From Eubacteriales bacterium (GTDB lineage Bacteria; Bacillota; Clostridia; Oscillospirales; Oscillospiraceae), in contig JAUMWI010000005.1 in NCBI GenBank assembly GCA_030529725.1, forward strand, positions 1 through 62,520: a stretch of DNA of 62,520 nucleotides, written 5' to 3'. The notes under the pieces were generated by a model. That model did not search any database, was not told the origin of the DNA, and worked only from the letters and a program-made list of their open reading frames with translations. Below, piece by piece: positions 32,695 to 42,555 of this stretch; position 1 is the first letter of the stretch, and the number at the start of each line of letters is the position of its first letter. A program made the position numbers and the translations under genes.

Positions 32695-35013
32695 ATGCAG
32701 CCACAACTTTGTTCCAAATGTAAAAAGAATCTTGCCGTCGTGTTCATTACCCGGCAGGAAAACGGACAGAACATCAACGAGGGACTCTGCCTCAAATGCG
32801 CGAAAAATCTGGGACTTCCGCAGGTCGATGAGATGATGCGCCGTATGGGCATTACTGATGAAGACCTTGACAACATTTCCAACGAGATGATGGGCGCGTT
32901 CGGCGGCGCGGAAAATCTGGAAGGACTTGCCGACGCGGACAATATGGACGATGAGGAGGACGATGGCAAGACCGCCACCTTCCCGTTCCTCAGCCGTTTC
33001 TTCGGCGGTTCGCCGAACAATAACGACAGTGCTGACAACGGCGGTGCCGACACACAGCCGCGCCGCGGTGATAAAAAGGTGGAAAAAGGCAGCAAGCACA
33101 AATTCCTTGACAATTACTGCATCAACCTTTCCCAGCGTGCCCGCGAGGGAAAACTGGACGCAGTGATCGGCAGGGCGGAGGAGATCGAGCGCGTGGTGCA
33201 GATTTTGAACCGCCGTCAAAAGAACAATCCCTGCCTGATCGGTGAGCCGGGTGTCGGTAAGACCGCCATCGCCGAGGGGCTTGCCCAGCGCATCGTCAAC
33301 GGCGATGTCCCGTTCAAGCTGCACGCCAAGGAAGTGTATCTGCTCGACCTGACGGCACTTGTTGCCGGTACGCAGTTCCGCGGCCAGTTTGAAAGCCGCA
33401 TGAAGGGACTCATTGAAGAAATTCGCAAGATGGGCAACGTCATTCTCGTCATTGACGAGGTGCATAACATCGTCGGTGCGGGTGATGCCGAGGGCAGCAT
33501 GAACGCCGCCAATATTCTGAAGCCCGCTCTCTCCCGCGGCGAGATCCAGGTGATCGGTGCGACGACCTTCACCGAATACCGAAAGCACATTGAGAAGGAC
33601 ACCGCGCTCGAGCGCCGCTTCCAGCCCGTCACGGTCAACGAGCCGAACATGGAGGACACACTTAAGATCCTCAAGGGCATTGCCCACTATTACGAGGCGT
33701 TCCACGGCGTGAAGATCCCCGAGGGCATCCTGCGTCAGGCGGTGCTGCTTTCCGAGCGCTATATCACCGACCGCTTCCTGCCCGATAAGGCCATCGACCT
33801 CATCGATGAAGCCTGCTCCGACATGAATCTCCACGATAAGGTCATCAATCGCCGCATGGAGATCGAACAGGCCGTTGCAGATTTTGAGAAGGAAAAGACA
33901 ATGCTCGAGGAAAAGGCAGCACAGGACGGTGCCGAAGCGGACTACGAGCGTATTGCCGAGCTGCGCAGCCGCATTATGCAGAGCAGGGCAGAACTTGATG
34001 CGCTTGGCACCGAGGCACCTACGCTGACGATGGATAACCTTGCCCGCGTCATCGAGCTGTGGACGAAGATCCCGGCAAGCCGCATCCGCGAGGACGAGTT
34101 CAAGCGTCTTTCCGAGCTGGATCAGCGTCTCAGGACGCATATCATCGGGCAGGACGAGGCGATTGCCTCCGTTTCCGCTGCGATCCGCCGCAACCGCGTG
34201 GGTATTTCGCCCAAGCACAAGCCGGTCAGCTTCATCTTTGTCGGCCCCACCGGCGTCGGCAAGACGGAGCTTGTCAAGCAGCTTGCACAGGATCTGTTCA
34301 ACTCCCCCGATTCTCTGATTCGCTTGGATATGTCGGAGTTTATGGAAAAGCATTCCGTCTCCCGTATTGTCGGCTCGCCTCCCGGTTATGTCGGCTATGA
34401 TGAGGCAGGACAGCTCACCGAGAAGATTCGCCGCAAGCCATATGCTGTGATCCTCTTCGATGAGATCGAAAAGGCGCATCCCGATGTCATGAACGTCCTG
34501 CTGCAGATCCTCGATGACGGTGAGATCACCGATTCCCACGGACGTAAGGTGAACTTTGAAAACACCGTCATCGTGATGACCTCCAACGCCGGATCTGACC
34601 GCAAGGAGGGCACTGTCGGCTTCGGCCATACGATGAACGAGCAGAACCGCGACCGTGCGCTCAAGGCGCTTGGTGAGTTCCTGCGCCCCGAGTTTATTAA
34701 CCGCGTGGACGAGATCATCTGCTTCAACCGTCTGGATGAGCAGAACTTTGAGGGGATTGCCCGCATCATGCTCGACGATCTTAAAACGAGCCTGGAAGAA
34801 AAGGGCCTGCACTTCAGCTATGACGATGCGGTGGTCAAGTACCTTACGCATAAGTCGTTTTCCACGACCTACGGTGCGCGCAATCTGCGCCGCACGATCC
34901 AGAAGGAGCTGGAGGACGTCATGGCAAGCCGCATTATCGATTCGTACGAGCATCCCGTCACACAGCTGCGTGCTGTGATGGAGGGTGACAAGCTTGTGAT
35001 CCAAAGCCTGTAA
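32695..35013 (+). CDS. ClpE-like AAA+ ATPase with N-terminal zinc finger
   Basis: 772 residues. Instead of the usual Clp-N repeats the protein starts with a zinc finger (C6, C9, C32, C35), then a flexible acidic, Asn-rich linker (about 80-130). The first AAA+ module has Walker A GEPGVGKT (183-190) and Walker [12 protein letters not shown] short coiled-coil middle domain (about 395-430) follows, then the second AAA+ module with GPTGVGKT (517-524) and [12 protein letters not shown]. This layout is that of ClpE, which unfolds proteins for ClpP. No CtsR-type operator was recognised. It is 3 bp from cvpA and 12 bp from the small Cys protein gene. Confidence 0.9.
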   Translation: MQPQLCSKCKKNLAVVFITRQENGQNINEGLCLKCAKNLGLPQVDEMMRRMGITDEDLDNISNEMMGAFGGAENLEGLADADNMDDEEDDGKTATFPFLSRFFGGSPNNNDSADNGGADTQPRRGDKKVEKGSKHKFLDNYCINLSQRAREGKLDAVIGRAEEIERVVQILNRRQKNNPCLIGEPGVGKTAIAEGLAQRIVNGDVPFKLHAKEVYLLDLTALVAGTQFRGQFESRMKGLIEEIRKMGNVILVIDEVHNIVGAGDAEGSMNAANILKPALSRGEIQVIGATTFTEYRKHIEKDTALERRFQPVTVNEPNMEDTLKILKGIAHYYEAFHGVKIPEGILRQAVLLSERYITDRFLPDKAIDLIDEACSDMNLHDKVINRRMEIEQAVADFEKEKTMLEEKAAQDGAEADYERIAELRSRIMQSRAELDALGTEAPTLTMDNLARVIELWTKIPASRIREDEFKRLSELDQRLRTHIIGQDEAIASVSAAIRRNRVGISPKHKPVSFIFVGPTGVGKTELVKQLAQDLFNSPDSLIRLDMSEFMEKHSVSRIVGSPPGYVGYDEAGQLTEKIRRKPYAVILFDEIEKAHPDVMNVLLQILDDGEITDSHGRKVNFENTVIVMTSNAGSDRKEGTVGFGHTMNEQNRDRALKALGEFLRPEFINRVDEIICFNRLDEQNFEGIARIMLDDLKTSLEEKGLHFSYDDAVVKYLTHKSFSTTYGARNLRRTIQKELEDVMASRIIDSYEHPVTQLRAVMEGDKLVIQSL

Positions 35014-35025
35014 GGAGGGGAGACC

Positions 35026-35241
35026 GTGTTCCGCTTTTTCCGCAAGGACATTGAAAAACGATGCGCCTACTGTGAGTGCGGCAGCGTCATCAGCGATACG
35101 GAGGTGGTCTGCTCCCGCAAGGGTGTCGTGAGTGCTGCCGATCACTGCCGCCGTTTTCGCTACGATCCGCTCAAACGTGTTCCGCCCCGTCCTGCGGTAC
35201 TGGACGAGGGAAAACACAGCGCAGAGGAGTTTTCGCTGTAA
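35026..35241 (+). CDS. Small Cys-rich protein, probably zinc-binding
   Basis: 71 residues with C13, C16, C18, C29 and C41 arranged as a possible zinc site (CAYCECGS, then VCSRKG, then DHCRRFRYD), followed by a Pro/Arg segment. It begins with GTG at 35026 behind AAGGAGGGG, 12 bp after the Clp ATPase gene. I recognise no named family. The zinc motifs of both neighbours hint at a shared role, but this is speculation. Confidence 0.7.
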   Translation: MFRFFRKDIEKRCAYCECGSVISDTEVVCSRKGVVSAADHCRRFRYDPLKRVPPRPAVLDEGKHSAEEFSL

Positions 35242-35281
35242 CATTGGGCTGTGAGCCCGGAAAATAGAAAGAAGGCTTATT

Positions 35282-36106
35282 ATGGAGATCAAAAACGTCT
35301 ACGCAGTCTATTTCAGTGCCACCGGCAATACCCGCAAAATTGTCACTACTCTTGCCAACGCCCTTGCAGAGAGCTTTGAAGTCCCTCTGGAGCTTGTGGA
35401 CTTTACGCGCCCCTTTGCAAGAGAGGAGAGCTATTCCTTTACCGAAAAGGATCTTGTTGTGTTCGGTACCCCGACCTATGCCGGCAAGATCCCCAATAAG
35501 CTCCTTGACTATGTTAAGACCGGCTTTGTCGGAAATGATGCACTTGCCGTCCCTGTTGTGACCTTCGGCAACCGCAGCTTCGACAACTCTCTTGCCGAGC
35601 TTTGCGCCTGCCTCGAGGCAGACGGCTTCCACACGATCGCCGGCGGCGCGTTTGCCTGCCAGCACGCTTTTTCCGATACCCTCGCCGCCGGCCGCCCCGA
35701 CAGCGACGATATGACGATCCTTGCCAAGCTCGGATCCGCTGTGGTCGGCAAGGTCGGTAAGATGACGGAGATTCCCACCCCCGTCAAGGTCGATGGTGAC
35801 GCAGACGCGCCGTACTATGTCCCCAAGGGACTCGACGGTGAGCCAAAGAAGTTCCTCAAGGCAACGCCCAAGACGGATTTGAATAAGTGCACCAACTGCG
35901 GCGTGTGTGCCTCTCTCTGCCCGATGGGCAGTATCAACCCCGAAAACGCTGCTGAGGTCATCGGTATTTGCATCAAGTGTCATTCCTGTGTGAAGAACTG
36001 CCCCGAGAGAGCAAAGTTCTTCGATGACGAGGCGTTCCTTTCCCATAAGGCGATGCTTGAACGCGATTATACCCGCCGCGCTGAGGATAAGATCTTTACC
36101 GAGTAA
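35282..36106 (+). CDS. EFR1 family flavodoxin-ferredoxin fusion protein
   Basis: 274 residues. The N-terminal flavodoxin-like domain has the FMN phosphate loop FSATGNTRK (11-19) and FGTPTYAGKIP near 61. At the C-terminus are two [4Fe-4S] motifs, CTNCGVCASLCPMGS near 203 and CIKCHSCVKNCPERA near 229. This fusion (EFR1) is common in anaerobic Firmicutes and is a soluble low-potential electron carrier. Its partner is not evident from the neighbours. Confidence 0.9.
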   Translation: MEIKNVYAVYFSATGNTRKIVTTLANALAESFEVPLELVDFTRPFAREESYSFTEKDLVVFGTPTYAGKIPNKLLDYVKTGFVGNDALAVPVVTFGNRSFDNSLAELCACLEADGFHTIAGGAFACQHAFSDTLAAGRPDSDDMTILAKLGSAVVGKVGKMTEIPTPVKVDGDADAPYYVPKGLDGEPKKFLKATPKTDLNKCTNCGVCASLCPMGSINPENAAEVIGICIKCHSCVKNCPERAKFFDDEAFLSHKAMLERDYTRRAEDKIFTE

Positions 36107-36147
36107 GGAAACTGCGGCGAAAAGGAACTGAAAAAAACAATACATAA

Positions 36148-36183
36148 GGGGCAAGACCGCACGGATGCCGGTCTTGCCCCTTT
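36148..36183 (+). terminator. Terminator after the EFR1 gene
   Basis: A GGGGCAAGACCG/CGGTCTTGCCCC stem with a 9-nt loop and a short T-run. It also lies just past the end of the convergent trmB gene. Confidence 0.85.
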
Positions 36184-36241
36184 GAGTATTTTTTTTGTGG
36201 GGTTTTTCGATTTCCCCGGCGCAAAGAAAACCTCTGCCTGC

Positions 36242-36910
36242 TCAGTTTTCGTCCTTTTCCTCCGGTTCCGTCCAATCCACCATGGTGGCAACACAGCGGT
36301 GAATGGGCGTGCCCAGCTCGTGAAACTTCGCTTCATAGTCGGTCATGACGCCGCAGATCCCGTTTGCATGGAGGTCATCCGTCACTTCGGAAAGAACAAA
36401 GCCGTATTGAGGAATTTCCTCAATCGACCATGCGAACAGCTTGGTGTTGTCCGTCTTAAAGTGGATCTGACCGCCGTCCTTGAGAATCTGGCGATAGAGC
36501 TTGAGGAAAACACCGTGCGTCAGCCGACGCTTTGCCTGACCTTTGGGCGGCCACGGATCGCAGAAGTTGATGTAGATGCGGTCCACCTCGTCCTTTTCAA
36601 AAAATTCCGGTAGCTGATTGGCGTCTGCCACGACAAAAAAGACATTTTTGAGGTTTGCCGCCGCGGCGCGTTCCATCGCAACAACAAGTGCGTCCGGCAC
36701 TTTCTCCACCGCGATAAAGAGAACGTCCGGCTCGTTTGCCGCAGTTTCGACGGTGAAACGTCCCTTGCCGCAGCCGAGCTCGATCCGCAGCTCACGGGAG
36801 TAGGGCATCAATTCGTGCCAATGTCCCTTGCGCTCATAGGGATCCTTGATCTGGTAGGATTCGCACCGCTCCATGCGGGGAATCAGGTTTTTCTTTTTAC
36901 GCATACGCAT
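36242..36910 (-). CDS. trmB: tRNA (guanine-N7-)-methyltransferase TrmB
   Basis: 222 residues. SAM-binding motif IELGCGKGRF (43-52), INFCDPWPPKGQAKRRL near 117-133 (the TrmB signature), and FKTDN near 153. It forms m7G46 in tRNA. The start is set at the ATG at 36910, beginning MRMRKKKNL; a second ATG follows at 36904. A much longer upstream reading frame is only the shadow of crt on the other strand. It is divergent from the butyrate genes. Confidence 0.93.
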   Translation of the reverse strand: MRMRKKKNLIPRMERCESYQIKDPYERKGHWHELMPYSRELRIELGCGKGRFTVETAANEPDVLFIAVEKVPDALVVAMERAAAANLKNVFFVVADANQLPEFFEKDEVDRIYINFCDPWPPKGQAKRRLTHGVFLKLYRQILKDGGQIHFKTDNTKLFAWSIEEIPQYGFVLSEVTDDLHANGICGVMTDYEAKFHELGTPIHRCVATMVDWTEPEEKDEN

Positions 36911-37102
36911 GAGGGAGACCTCGCTTTTTTTTTGATTCGCCTCTATCATAACGAAAAGAAGGGCAAAATGCAAGACGAGGCAATGAAAAATGCCGATTAC
37001 GGCAATTTCATGCAAGGATTGCAGCAGATTGTTAAAAATGAAACGTTTCTTGCAAAAATACAACAAATAGCCGAAATTTTTTTGCGAAAAGTGATATTTC
37101 TC

Positions 37103-37131
37103 TTGCAAATCTGAAACGGATTGCATATAAT
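37103..37131 (+). promoter_or_regulatory. Promoter of crt-hbd
   Basis: TTGCAA (37103-37108), a 17-bp spacer, consensus TATAAT (37126-37131), about 30 bp before the ATG. Confidence 0.85.
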
Positions 37132-37162
37132 AAACACAAATTATAAAAGAGGAGAATTTGCC

Positions 37163-37939
37163 ATGTCCTTTGTGAAATATGAACCCATGGGCGATATTGC
37201 CTATCTGACAATTGACCGCCCATCGGCACTGAATGCACTCAATGCACAGGTGCTCTCCGACCTGAGCGATGCGCTTGATCAGATCGATCTCGATGCGATC
37301 CGCTGCGTGATCGTGCGCGGTGCAGGGGAGAAGTCCTTTGTTGCCGGCGCGGACATTGCACAGATGAAGGAGCTCAATGCTGTGGAAGGCGAAAGCTTCG
37401 GCAAGAAGGGCAACGATGTGATGCTCAAGCTGGAAAAGCTCCCGATCCCGACGATTGCTGCTGTTGGCGGCTACGCACTCGGCGGCGGCTGCGAGCTTGC
37501 CATGGCATGCGACATTCGCATCTGCTCGGATACGGCCGTGTTCGGTCAGCCGGAAGTGGGTCTGGGTATTACGCCGGGCTTTGGCGGAACGCAGCGTCTG
37601 GTGCGTCTTGTCGGAGCGGGCATGGCGAAGCAGATGATCTATACCGCGCGCAACATTAAGGCGGAGGAAGCCTGCCGCATCGGTCTTGTGAATGCGGTTT
37701 ATCCCCTTGATGAGCTGTATAGCGCGGCGGAGAAAATGGCCAGGCAGATCGCTGCTAACGCACCCATTGCCGTGCGTGCCTCCAAAAAGGCGATCAACGA
37801 AGGTCTGCAGGTCGATATCGACCGCGCTGTTGTGATTGAAGAGGAAAGCTTCGGCTCCTGCTTCGGAACGGCAGACCAGCGAGAGGGCATGGGGGCATTT
37901 CTTGAAAAGCGCAAGCACGAACCGTTCACGAATTGCTGA
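37163..37939 (+). CDS. crt: Crotonase (3-hydroxybutyryl-CoA dehydratase)
   Basis: 258 residues of the enoyl-CoA hydratase family. The oxyanion-hole segments are AGADIAQM (61-68) and GYALGGGCE (103-111), and the two catalytic glutamates are E111 and E131 (QPEVGLG). It dehydrates 3-hydroxybutyryl-CoA to crotonyl-CoA in butyrate synthesis. hbd follows 48 bp later on the same transcript. The start is the ATG at 37163 with SD GAGGAG. Confidence 0.92.
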   Translation: MSFVKYEPMGDIAYLTIDRPSALNALNAQVLSDLSDALDQIDLDAIRCVIVRGAGEKSFVAGADIAQMKELNAVEGESFGKKGNDVMLKLEKLPIPTIAAVGGYALGGGCELAMACDIRICSDTAVFGQPEVGLGITPGFGGTQRLVRLVGAGMAKQMIYTARNIKAEEACRIGLVNAVYPLDELYSAAEKMARQIAANAPIAVRASKKAINEGLQVDIDRAVVIEEESFGSCFGTADQREGMGAFLEKRKHEPFTNC

Positions 37940-37987
37940 ATGCAGTTTTTGATAAAAAAGACATTATTTATATAGGAGGAACATATT

Positions 37988-38824
37988 ATGAAAGTAGCAG
38001 TTTTTGGTGCCGGCACGATGGGCAGCGGCATCGCACAGGTTTTCGCAGCACACGGTCACACCACGCTGATGTACGCTTCCAGCGTTGCATCTGCACAGCG
38101 CCACAAGGATAAGCTCGATGCTTCCCTGCAGAAGCGCGTGGAAAAAGGCAAGATGACGCAGGAAGCCAAGGACGCCCTCATGGCCAATATTCTCGTCGAG
38201 GAGAAGTCCGCCGCCGCTGACGCCGATCTCATTATCGAGTGCGCCAAGGAAGAAATGGCTTACAAGCGCGCCATGCTCAGCGAACTGGACGAGATCTGCA
38301 AGGAAAACACTGTCTTTGCTACCAACACTTCCTCTCTGTCCGTTACGGAAATGGGCCTCGGTCTCAAGCACCCCGTCATCGGTATGCACTTCTTCAACCC
38401 TGTGCCCAGTATGAAGCTCGTTGAAGTCATCCGCGGTGCCAACACCACGCAGGAGACCTTCGATTTCATCTACAACCTTTCCAAGGAAATCGGCAAGGAA
38501 CCGGTTGAGGTTGCCGAAGCTCCCGGCTTCGTCGTCAACAAGGTCCTTATCCCGATGATCAATGAGGCCATCGGTCTTGTTGAGACCGGCGTTGCCTCCG
38601 TTGAGGACATTGACAAGGCCATGATGCTCGGTGCCAATCACCCGATGGGACCCCTCGCTCTCGGCGATTTCATCGGCCTGGACGTCTGCCTTGCCATCAT
38701 GAATGTTCTTCTCGAGGAGACCGGCGATCCCAAGTATCGCCCTGCACTTCTCCTTAAGAAGATGGTTCGCGGCGGTCAGCTTGGCCGCAAGTCCGGCAAG
38801 GGCTTCTATGATTACAGCAAATAA
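37988..38824 (+). CDS. hbd: 3-Hydroxybutyryl-CoA dehydrogenase
   Basis: 278 residues. The N-terminal NAD-binding loop GAGTMGSG (7-14) is followed by the catalytic His region ([20 protein letters not shown]) and the C-terminal 3HCDH domain ([19 protein letters not shown]). It reduces acetoacetyl-CoA to 3-hydroxybutyryl-CoA. SD AGGAGG. A terminator ends the crt-hbd unit, so bcd has a separate promoter. Confidence 0.95.
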   Translation: MKVAVFGAGTMGSGIAQVFAAHGHTTLMYASSVASAQRHKDKLDASLQKRVEKGKMTQEAKDALMANILVEEKSAAADADLIIECAKEEMAYKRAMLSELDEICKENTVFATNTSSLSVTEMGLGLKHPVIGMHFFNPVPSMKLVEVIRGANTTQETFDFIYNLSKEIGKEPVEVAEAPGFVVNKVLIPMINEAIGLVETGVASVEDIDKAMMLGANHPMGPLALGDFIGLDVCLAIMNVLLEETGDPKYRPALLLKKMVRGGQLGRKSGKGFYDYSK

Positions 38825-38838
38825 ATAAAAATGCAGGC

Positions 38839-38865
38839 AAAAGGCAGGTTTATCACCTGCCTTTT
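38839..38865 (+). terminator. Terminator of crt-hbd
   Basis: AAAGGCAGGT/ACCTGCCTTTT stem with a 5-nt loop. Confidence 0.85.
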
Positions 38866-38992
38866 GTGATATCTATCCACAAATCCCTTGGAAAATGACG
38901 GAATTCTGTCATGTGAAATGAGCAAAAGCAACAAAACATGCAATCGAAATTTGTCAAAAAAGTTAAATTCCAAAATGGAATGCAACTTTGCC

Positions 38993-39021
38993 TTGCATAT
39001 TTAAGGGTCGACGCTTATAAT
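38993..39021 (+). promoter_or_regulatory. Promoter of bcd-etfB-etfA
   Basis: TTGCAT (38993-38998), a 17-bp spacer, consensus TATAAT (39016-39021), about 70 bp before bcd. Confidence 0.85.
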
Positions 39022-39093
39022 ATTTTCATACGGAACTGATTTGTGAAAAATTAGACAATCCAAATAACATTATTAGTGAAGGAGCAAAAGACT

Positions 39094-40236
39094 ATGGATT
39101 TTCATCTGACCAAAGAGCATCTGCTGGTCCGGAAAATGTACCGTGACTTTGCAGAGACCGAAGTCAAGCCCCTGGCTGAGGAAATCGATGAGGAAGAGCG
39201 CTTCCCCATGGAGACCGTCGAAAAGATGGCCAAACTCGGCATGATGGGCATTTACTTCCCCAAGCAGTACGGCGGTGCCGGCGGTGACGTCCTTTCCTAT
39301 GCCATGTGCGTGGAAGAACTGGCAAAGGTTTGCGGCACGACTGCTGTTATCGTTTCTGCACACACTTCTCTTTGCTGCGCCCCCATTTTCGAAAATGGTA
39401 CTGAGGAGCAGAAGATGAAGTATCTGCCTGACCTGCTCTCCGGCAAGAAGATCGGCGCTTTCGGTCTGACCGAGCCCAACGCCGGTACCGATGCTTCCGG
39501 TCAGCAGACCACTGCTGTCCTTGACGGCGACCACTATGTTCTCAATGGCTCCAAGTGCTTCATCACCAACGGCACTGTTGCCGAGACGTTCGTTGTTTTT
39601 GCCATGACCGACAAGGCCAAGGGCAACCACGGCATTTCCGCTTTCATCGTGGAAAAGAGCTTCCCCGGCTTCTCCGTCGGTAAGCATGAGAAGAAGATGG
39701 GTATCCGCGGATCCTCCACCTGTGACCTCGTTTTTGAAGACTGCATCGTCCCGAAGGAAAATCTCCTCGGCAAGGAAGGCGATGGCTTCAAGATCGCTAT
39801 GAAGACCCTCGATGGCGGCCGTATCGGTATCGCTTCCCAGGCTCTCGGCCTTGGCGAAGGCGCTATCCTCGAAGCCATCAAGTACACCAAGGAGCGCATT
39901 CAGTTCAAGCGTCGCCTGTCCCAGTTCCAGAACACCCAGTTCCAGCTCGCTGACATGCACTGCAAGATGCAGGCTGCGCAGTATCTGGTCTATGCCGCTG
40001 CCATGAAGAAGCAGAACCACGAAGATTACTCCATGGACGCTTCCATGGCCAAGCTCTTTGCTGCTGAAGCTGCCTCCGATGTCACCCGCCGCGCTGTCCA
40101 GCTCTTCGGTGGTTACGGCTACACCCGTGAGTATCCCGTTGAGCGCATGATGCGCGATGCGAAGATCACCGAAATCTACGAAGGTACTTCCGAAGTCCAG
40201 CGTATGGTCATCGCCAAGTATCTTGGTGTGAACTAA
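39094..40236 (+). CDS. bcd: Butyryl-CoA dehydrogenase
   Basis: 380 residues of the acyl-CoA dehydrogenase family, the usual length. FAD-site segments are GAFGLTEPNAGTDASG (about 127-142) and FITNGTVAE. The catalytic Glu is in the EIYEGTSEVQRM segment near the C-terminus. With EtfAB it reduces crotonyl-CoA to butyryl-CoA, in clostridia by electron bifurcation that also reduces ferredoxin. The ATG at 39094 was chosen for its AAGGAG 11 nt upstream. It is 19 bp from etfB. Confidence 0.93.
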   Translation: MDFHLTKEHLLVRKMYRDFAETEVKPLAEEIDEEERFPMETVEKMAKLGMMGIYFPKQYGGAGGDVLSYAMCVEELAKVCGTTAVIVSAHTSLCCAPIFENGTEEQKMKYLPDLLSGKKIGAFGLTEPNAGTDASGQQTTAVLDGDHYVLNGSKCFITNGTVAETFVVFAMTDKAKGNHGISAFIVEKSFPGFSVGKHEKKMGIRGSSTCDLVFEDCIVPKENLLGKEGDGFKIAMKTLDGGRIGIASQALGLGEGAILEAIKYTKERIQFKRRLSQFQNTQFQLADMHCKMQAAQYLVYAAAMKKQNHEDYSMDASMAKLFAAEAASDVTRRAVQLFGGYGYTREYPVERMMRDAKITEIYEGTSEVQRMVIAKYLGVN

Positions 40237-40255
40237 ATAAGGAGGTAACAAAAAA

Positions 40256-41056
40256 ATGAAGATTCTTGTTTGCGTTAAGCAGGTCCCCGATACCTCCGGT
40301 AAGGTCGCCGTCAATCCCGACGGTACCCTGAACCGCGCTTCCATGCAGACCATCATCAACCCCGATGATATGAACGCCGTTGAGGCCGCTCTCAAGCTCA
40401 AGGACGAGCTGGGCTGCAAGGTCACGGTCGTCACCATGGGTCCTCCTCCCGCAGAAGGTATGCTGCGTGAGCTGATGGCCATGGGCGCTGATGACGGTTA
40501 TCTGGTTTCCGCCCGCGAATTCGGCGGCTCCGATACTTATGCCACTTCTCAGATCCTCGCTGCTGCTCTCGACACCATCGGCATTGATGCTGACGATATC
40601 GTCTTCTGCGGCCGTCAGGCTATCGATGGCGACACCGCTCAGGTCGGTCCCCAGATCGCTGAAAAGCTGCATCTGCCCCAGATCACCTATGCTGCCGACA
40701 TCAAGAAGGATGGCAACACCATCACGGTTAAGCGTATCCTTGAGGATGGCTACATGACCATCAAGACCCAGACCCCGTGCCTGGTCACCTGCATCAAGGA
40801 GCTCAACACCCCGCGTTACATGTCCGTTTCCGGTGTGTTCGAAGCCTACTCCAAGCCCATGACCGTTCTGGACTACAACGCCCTGAAGGATCACCCTCTC
40901 ATCGACGCCACCACCATCGGCCTCAAGGGCTCTCCCACCAACATCCTGACCTCTTTCACGCCTCCTCAGAAGGGCGCCGGCCAGATGCTGGAAGGCAACG
41001 ACATGGCTACCTGCGAAAAGCTCGCCGGTATCCTGCTCGACAAGCACATCATTTAA
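40256..41056 (+). CDS. etfB: Electron transfer flavoprotein beta subunit
   Basis: 266 residues. The N-terminus MKILVCVKQVPDTSGKVAV is typical of EtfB, as is VFCGRQAIDGDTAQVGP near 117. Together with EtfA it carries FAD and moves electrons between NADH, ferredoxin and Bcd. SD AAGGAGG. It is 18 bp before etfA in the bcd operon. Confidence 0.95.
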   Translation: MKILVCVKQVPDTSGKVAVNPDGTLNRASMQTIINPDDMNAVEAALKLKDELGCKVTVVTMGPPPAEGMLRELMAMGADDGYLVSAREFGGSDTYATSQILAAALDTIGIDADDIVFCGRQAIDGDTAQVGPQIAEKLHLPQITYAADIKKDGNTITVKRILEDGYMTIKTQTPCLVTCIKELNTPRYMSVSGVFEAYSKPMTVLDYNALKDHPLIDATTIGLKGSPTNILTSFTPPQKGAGQMLEGNDMATCEKLAGILLDKHII

Positions 41057-41074
41057 GGAAAGGAGAACACTACA

Positions 41075-42214
41075 ATGGTTGAAAATTATAACAGCGCCGC
41101 AATCGCTGAATTCAAAAACGTTTGGGTTTTCTGCGAACAGCGTCAGGGCAAGATGATGCCCACCACGTTCGAACTGATCTCCGAAGGCCGCAAGCTCGCT
41201 GACGAGCTCGGTGTCAACCTCTGCGGTCTCCTCCTGGGCGACAACATTGAAGGCATCGCCAAGGAACTGGGCGGCTACGGTGCCGACGAAGTCATCGTCT
41301 GCGACCACCCCATGCTCAAGAACTACACCACCGACGCTTATGCCAAGGTTATCTGCGACGTCATCTCCGAGATGAAGCCCGAGGCATTCCTCATCGGTGC
41401 TACCAACATCGGTCGTGACCTCGGCCCCCGCTGCGCAGCCCGTCTGCACACCGGCCTTTGCGCTGACTGCACGCACCTCGATGTTGATATGCCCATCTAC
41501 AAGGACTTCCTGCGCGGCGCTTCCACGCTCCCCGAAGAGAAGATCGAGAAGATGAACACTGCCAAGGTCATGGGTGAGGATCACGATGTTTCCCGCGACC
41601 TCAAGATGACCCGTCCGGCATTCGGCGGTAACCTGATGGCTACCATCATCTGCCCGCGCTTCCGTCCCGCTATGGCTACTGTCCGTCCTGGCGTTATGAA
41701 GAAGGCCCCGTTCGATCAGAAGAAGGCTGACGCTGTCAAGCTCACCAAGTACGATGTCAAACTCGAAGCTGCTGATATGCAGACCGAGGTCGTCGAGGTC
41801 GTCAAGGCTGCCAAGAAGCTCGTTGACCTCATCGGCGCTGACTTCATCGTTTCCGTCGGCCGTGGTATCTCCAAGGACGTCGAAGGCGGCATCAAGCTGG
41901 CAGAAGAACTCGCTGACGTGCTCGGCGGCGTTGTCGGCGGCTCCCGTGTTGCCATCGACTCCGGCTGGCTCACGGCTGACCATCAGGTCGGTCAGACCGG
42001 CAAGACCGTTCACCCGAAGGTCTATGTCGCCCTCGGTATCTCCGGCTCCATCCAGCACAAGGCCGGTATGAGCGAGTCCGAGTGCATCATCGCCGTCAAC
42101 AAGAACGAGACCGCTCCGATCTTCGAGATCGCTGACTACGGTATCTGCGGCGACCTGTTCAAGGTCACCCCGATGCTCACCGAAGCGTTCAAGGCTGCAA
42201 AGGCCAGCAAGTAA
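41075..42214 (+). CDS. etfA: Electron transfer flavoprotein alpha subunit
   Basis: 379 residues. The C-terminal FAD-binding domain is clear (GGSRVAIDSGWLTADHQVGQ near 288, then VALGISGSIQHKAG). Its N-terminal domain matches EtfA. It lacks the extra N-terminal ferredoxin domain present in some bifurcating Etfs. It ends the bcd-etfB-etfA operon, and its terminator hosts repeat copy 3. Confidence 0.95.
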   Translation: MVENYNSAAIAEFKNVWVFCEQRQGKMMPTTFELISEGRKLADELGVNLCGLLLGDNIEGIAKELGGYGADEVIVCDHPMLKNYTTDAYAKVICDVISEMKPEAFLIGATNIGRDLGPRCAARLHTGLCADCTHLDVDMPIYKDFLRGASTLPEEKIEKMNTAKVMGEDHDVSRDLKMTRPAFGGNLMATIICPRFRPAMATVRPGVMKKAPFDQKKADAVKLTKYDVKLEAADMQTEVVEVVKAAKKLVDLIGADFIVSVGRGISKDVEGGIKLAEELADVLGGVVGGSRVAIDSGWLTADHQVGQTGKTVHPKVYVALGISGSIQHKAGMSESECIIAVNKNETAPIFEIADYGICGDLFKVTPMLTEAFKAAKASK

Positions 42215-42230
42215 GCTTTTTCATTGCATC

Positions 42231-42448
42231 AAAAAGAGGCAAGCATGTGCTTGCCTCTTTTTTTTGTCAAAAAAACTGTCTTTGTCGGATTTTCGGGAAG
42301 GAAGATAGTGTGAAAGAAACCCAGGAGGGGTGTCTTTCACGGTTTTGATCATAAGTTTTGCAGCTTTTTTGAAAGCTGCAAAACTTGCTCATCCTGCCGA
42401 AAAGACTTTTTCGACAGGATGAGGCAAGCATGTGCTTGCCTCTTTTTT
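42231..42448 (+). repeat. Terminator-nested repeat element, copy 3
   Basis: The etfA terminator hairpin (GAGGCAAGC/GCTTGCCTC, 42236-42257, T8) recurs exactly at 42421-42442 (T6). The element between is 42266-42420. Paired changes against copies 1 and 2 keep the second hairpin (GCAGCTT/AAGCTGC instead of GCAACTT/AAGTTGC) and the third (CATCCTG/CAGGATG). This explains most of the 340-bp gap 42215-42555; the rest is the lipoprotein's upstream region. Confidence 0.85.
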
Positions 42449-42555
42449 GCGCATTTTTGACATTATTTCCATAAAGTTTGCGCGGCATTTTCACCGTTTC
42501 CGTACATACTAAGCATCGGGTATTGCAGGAAAAAGAAGTGAGGAGAAATTCAAAA

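Noticed and set aside
32245-35292. A 1015-codon open frame on the minus strand
   Set aside because: It lies opposite the ClpE-like gene, whose codon bias keeps the antisense frame open. It has no SD, and its translation is low-quality and His/Leu/Asp-rich with no domain.
37032-37918. N-terminal extension of TrmB to 558 residues
   Set aside because: The extension is antisense to crt and has no homology to TrmB. The ATG at 36910 gives the normal family length.
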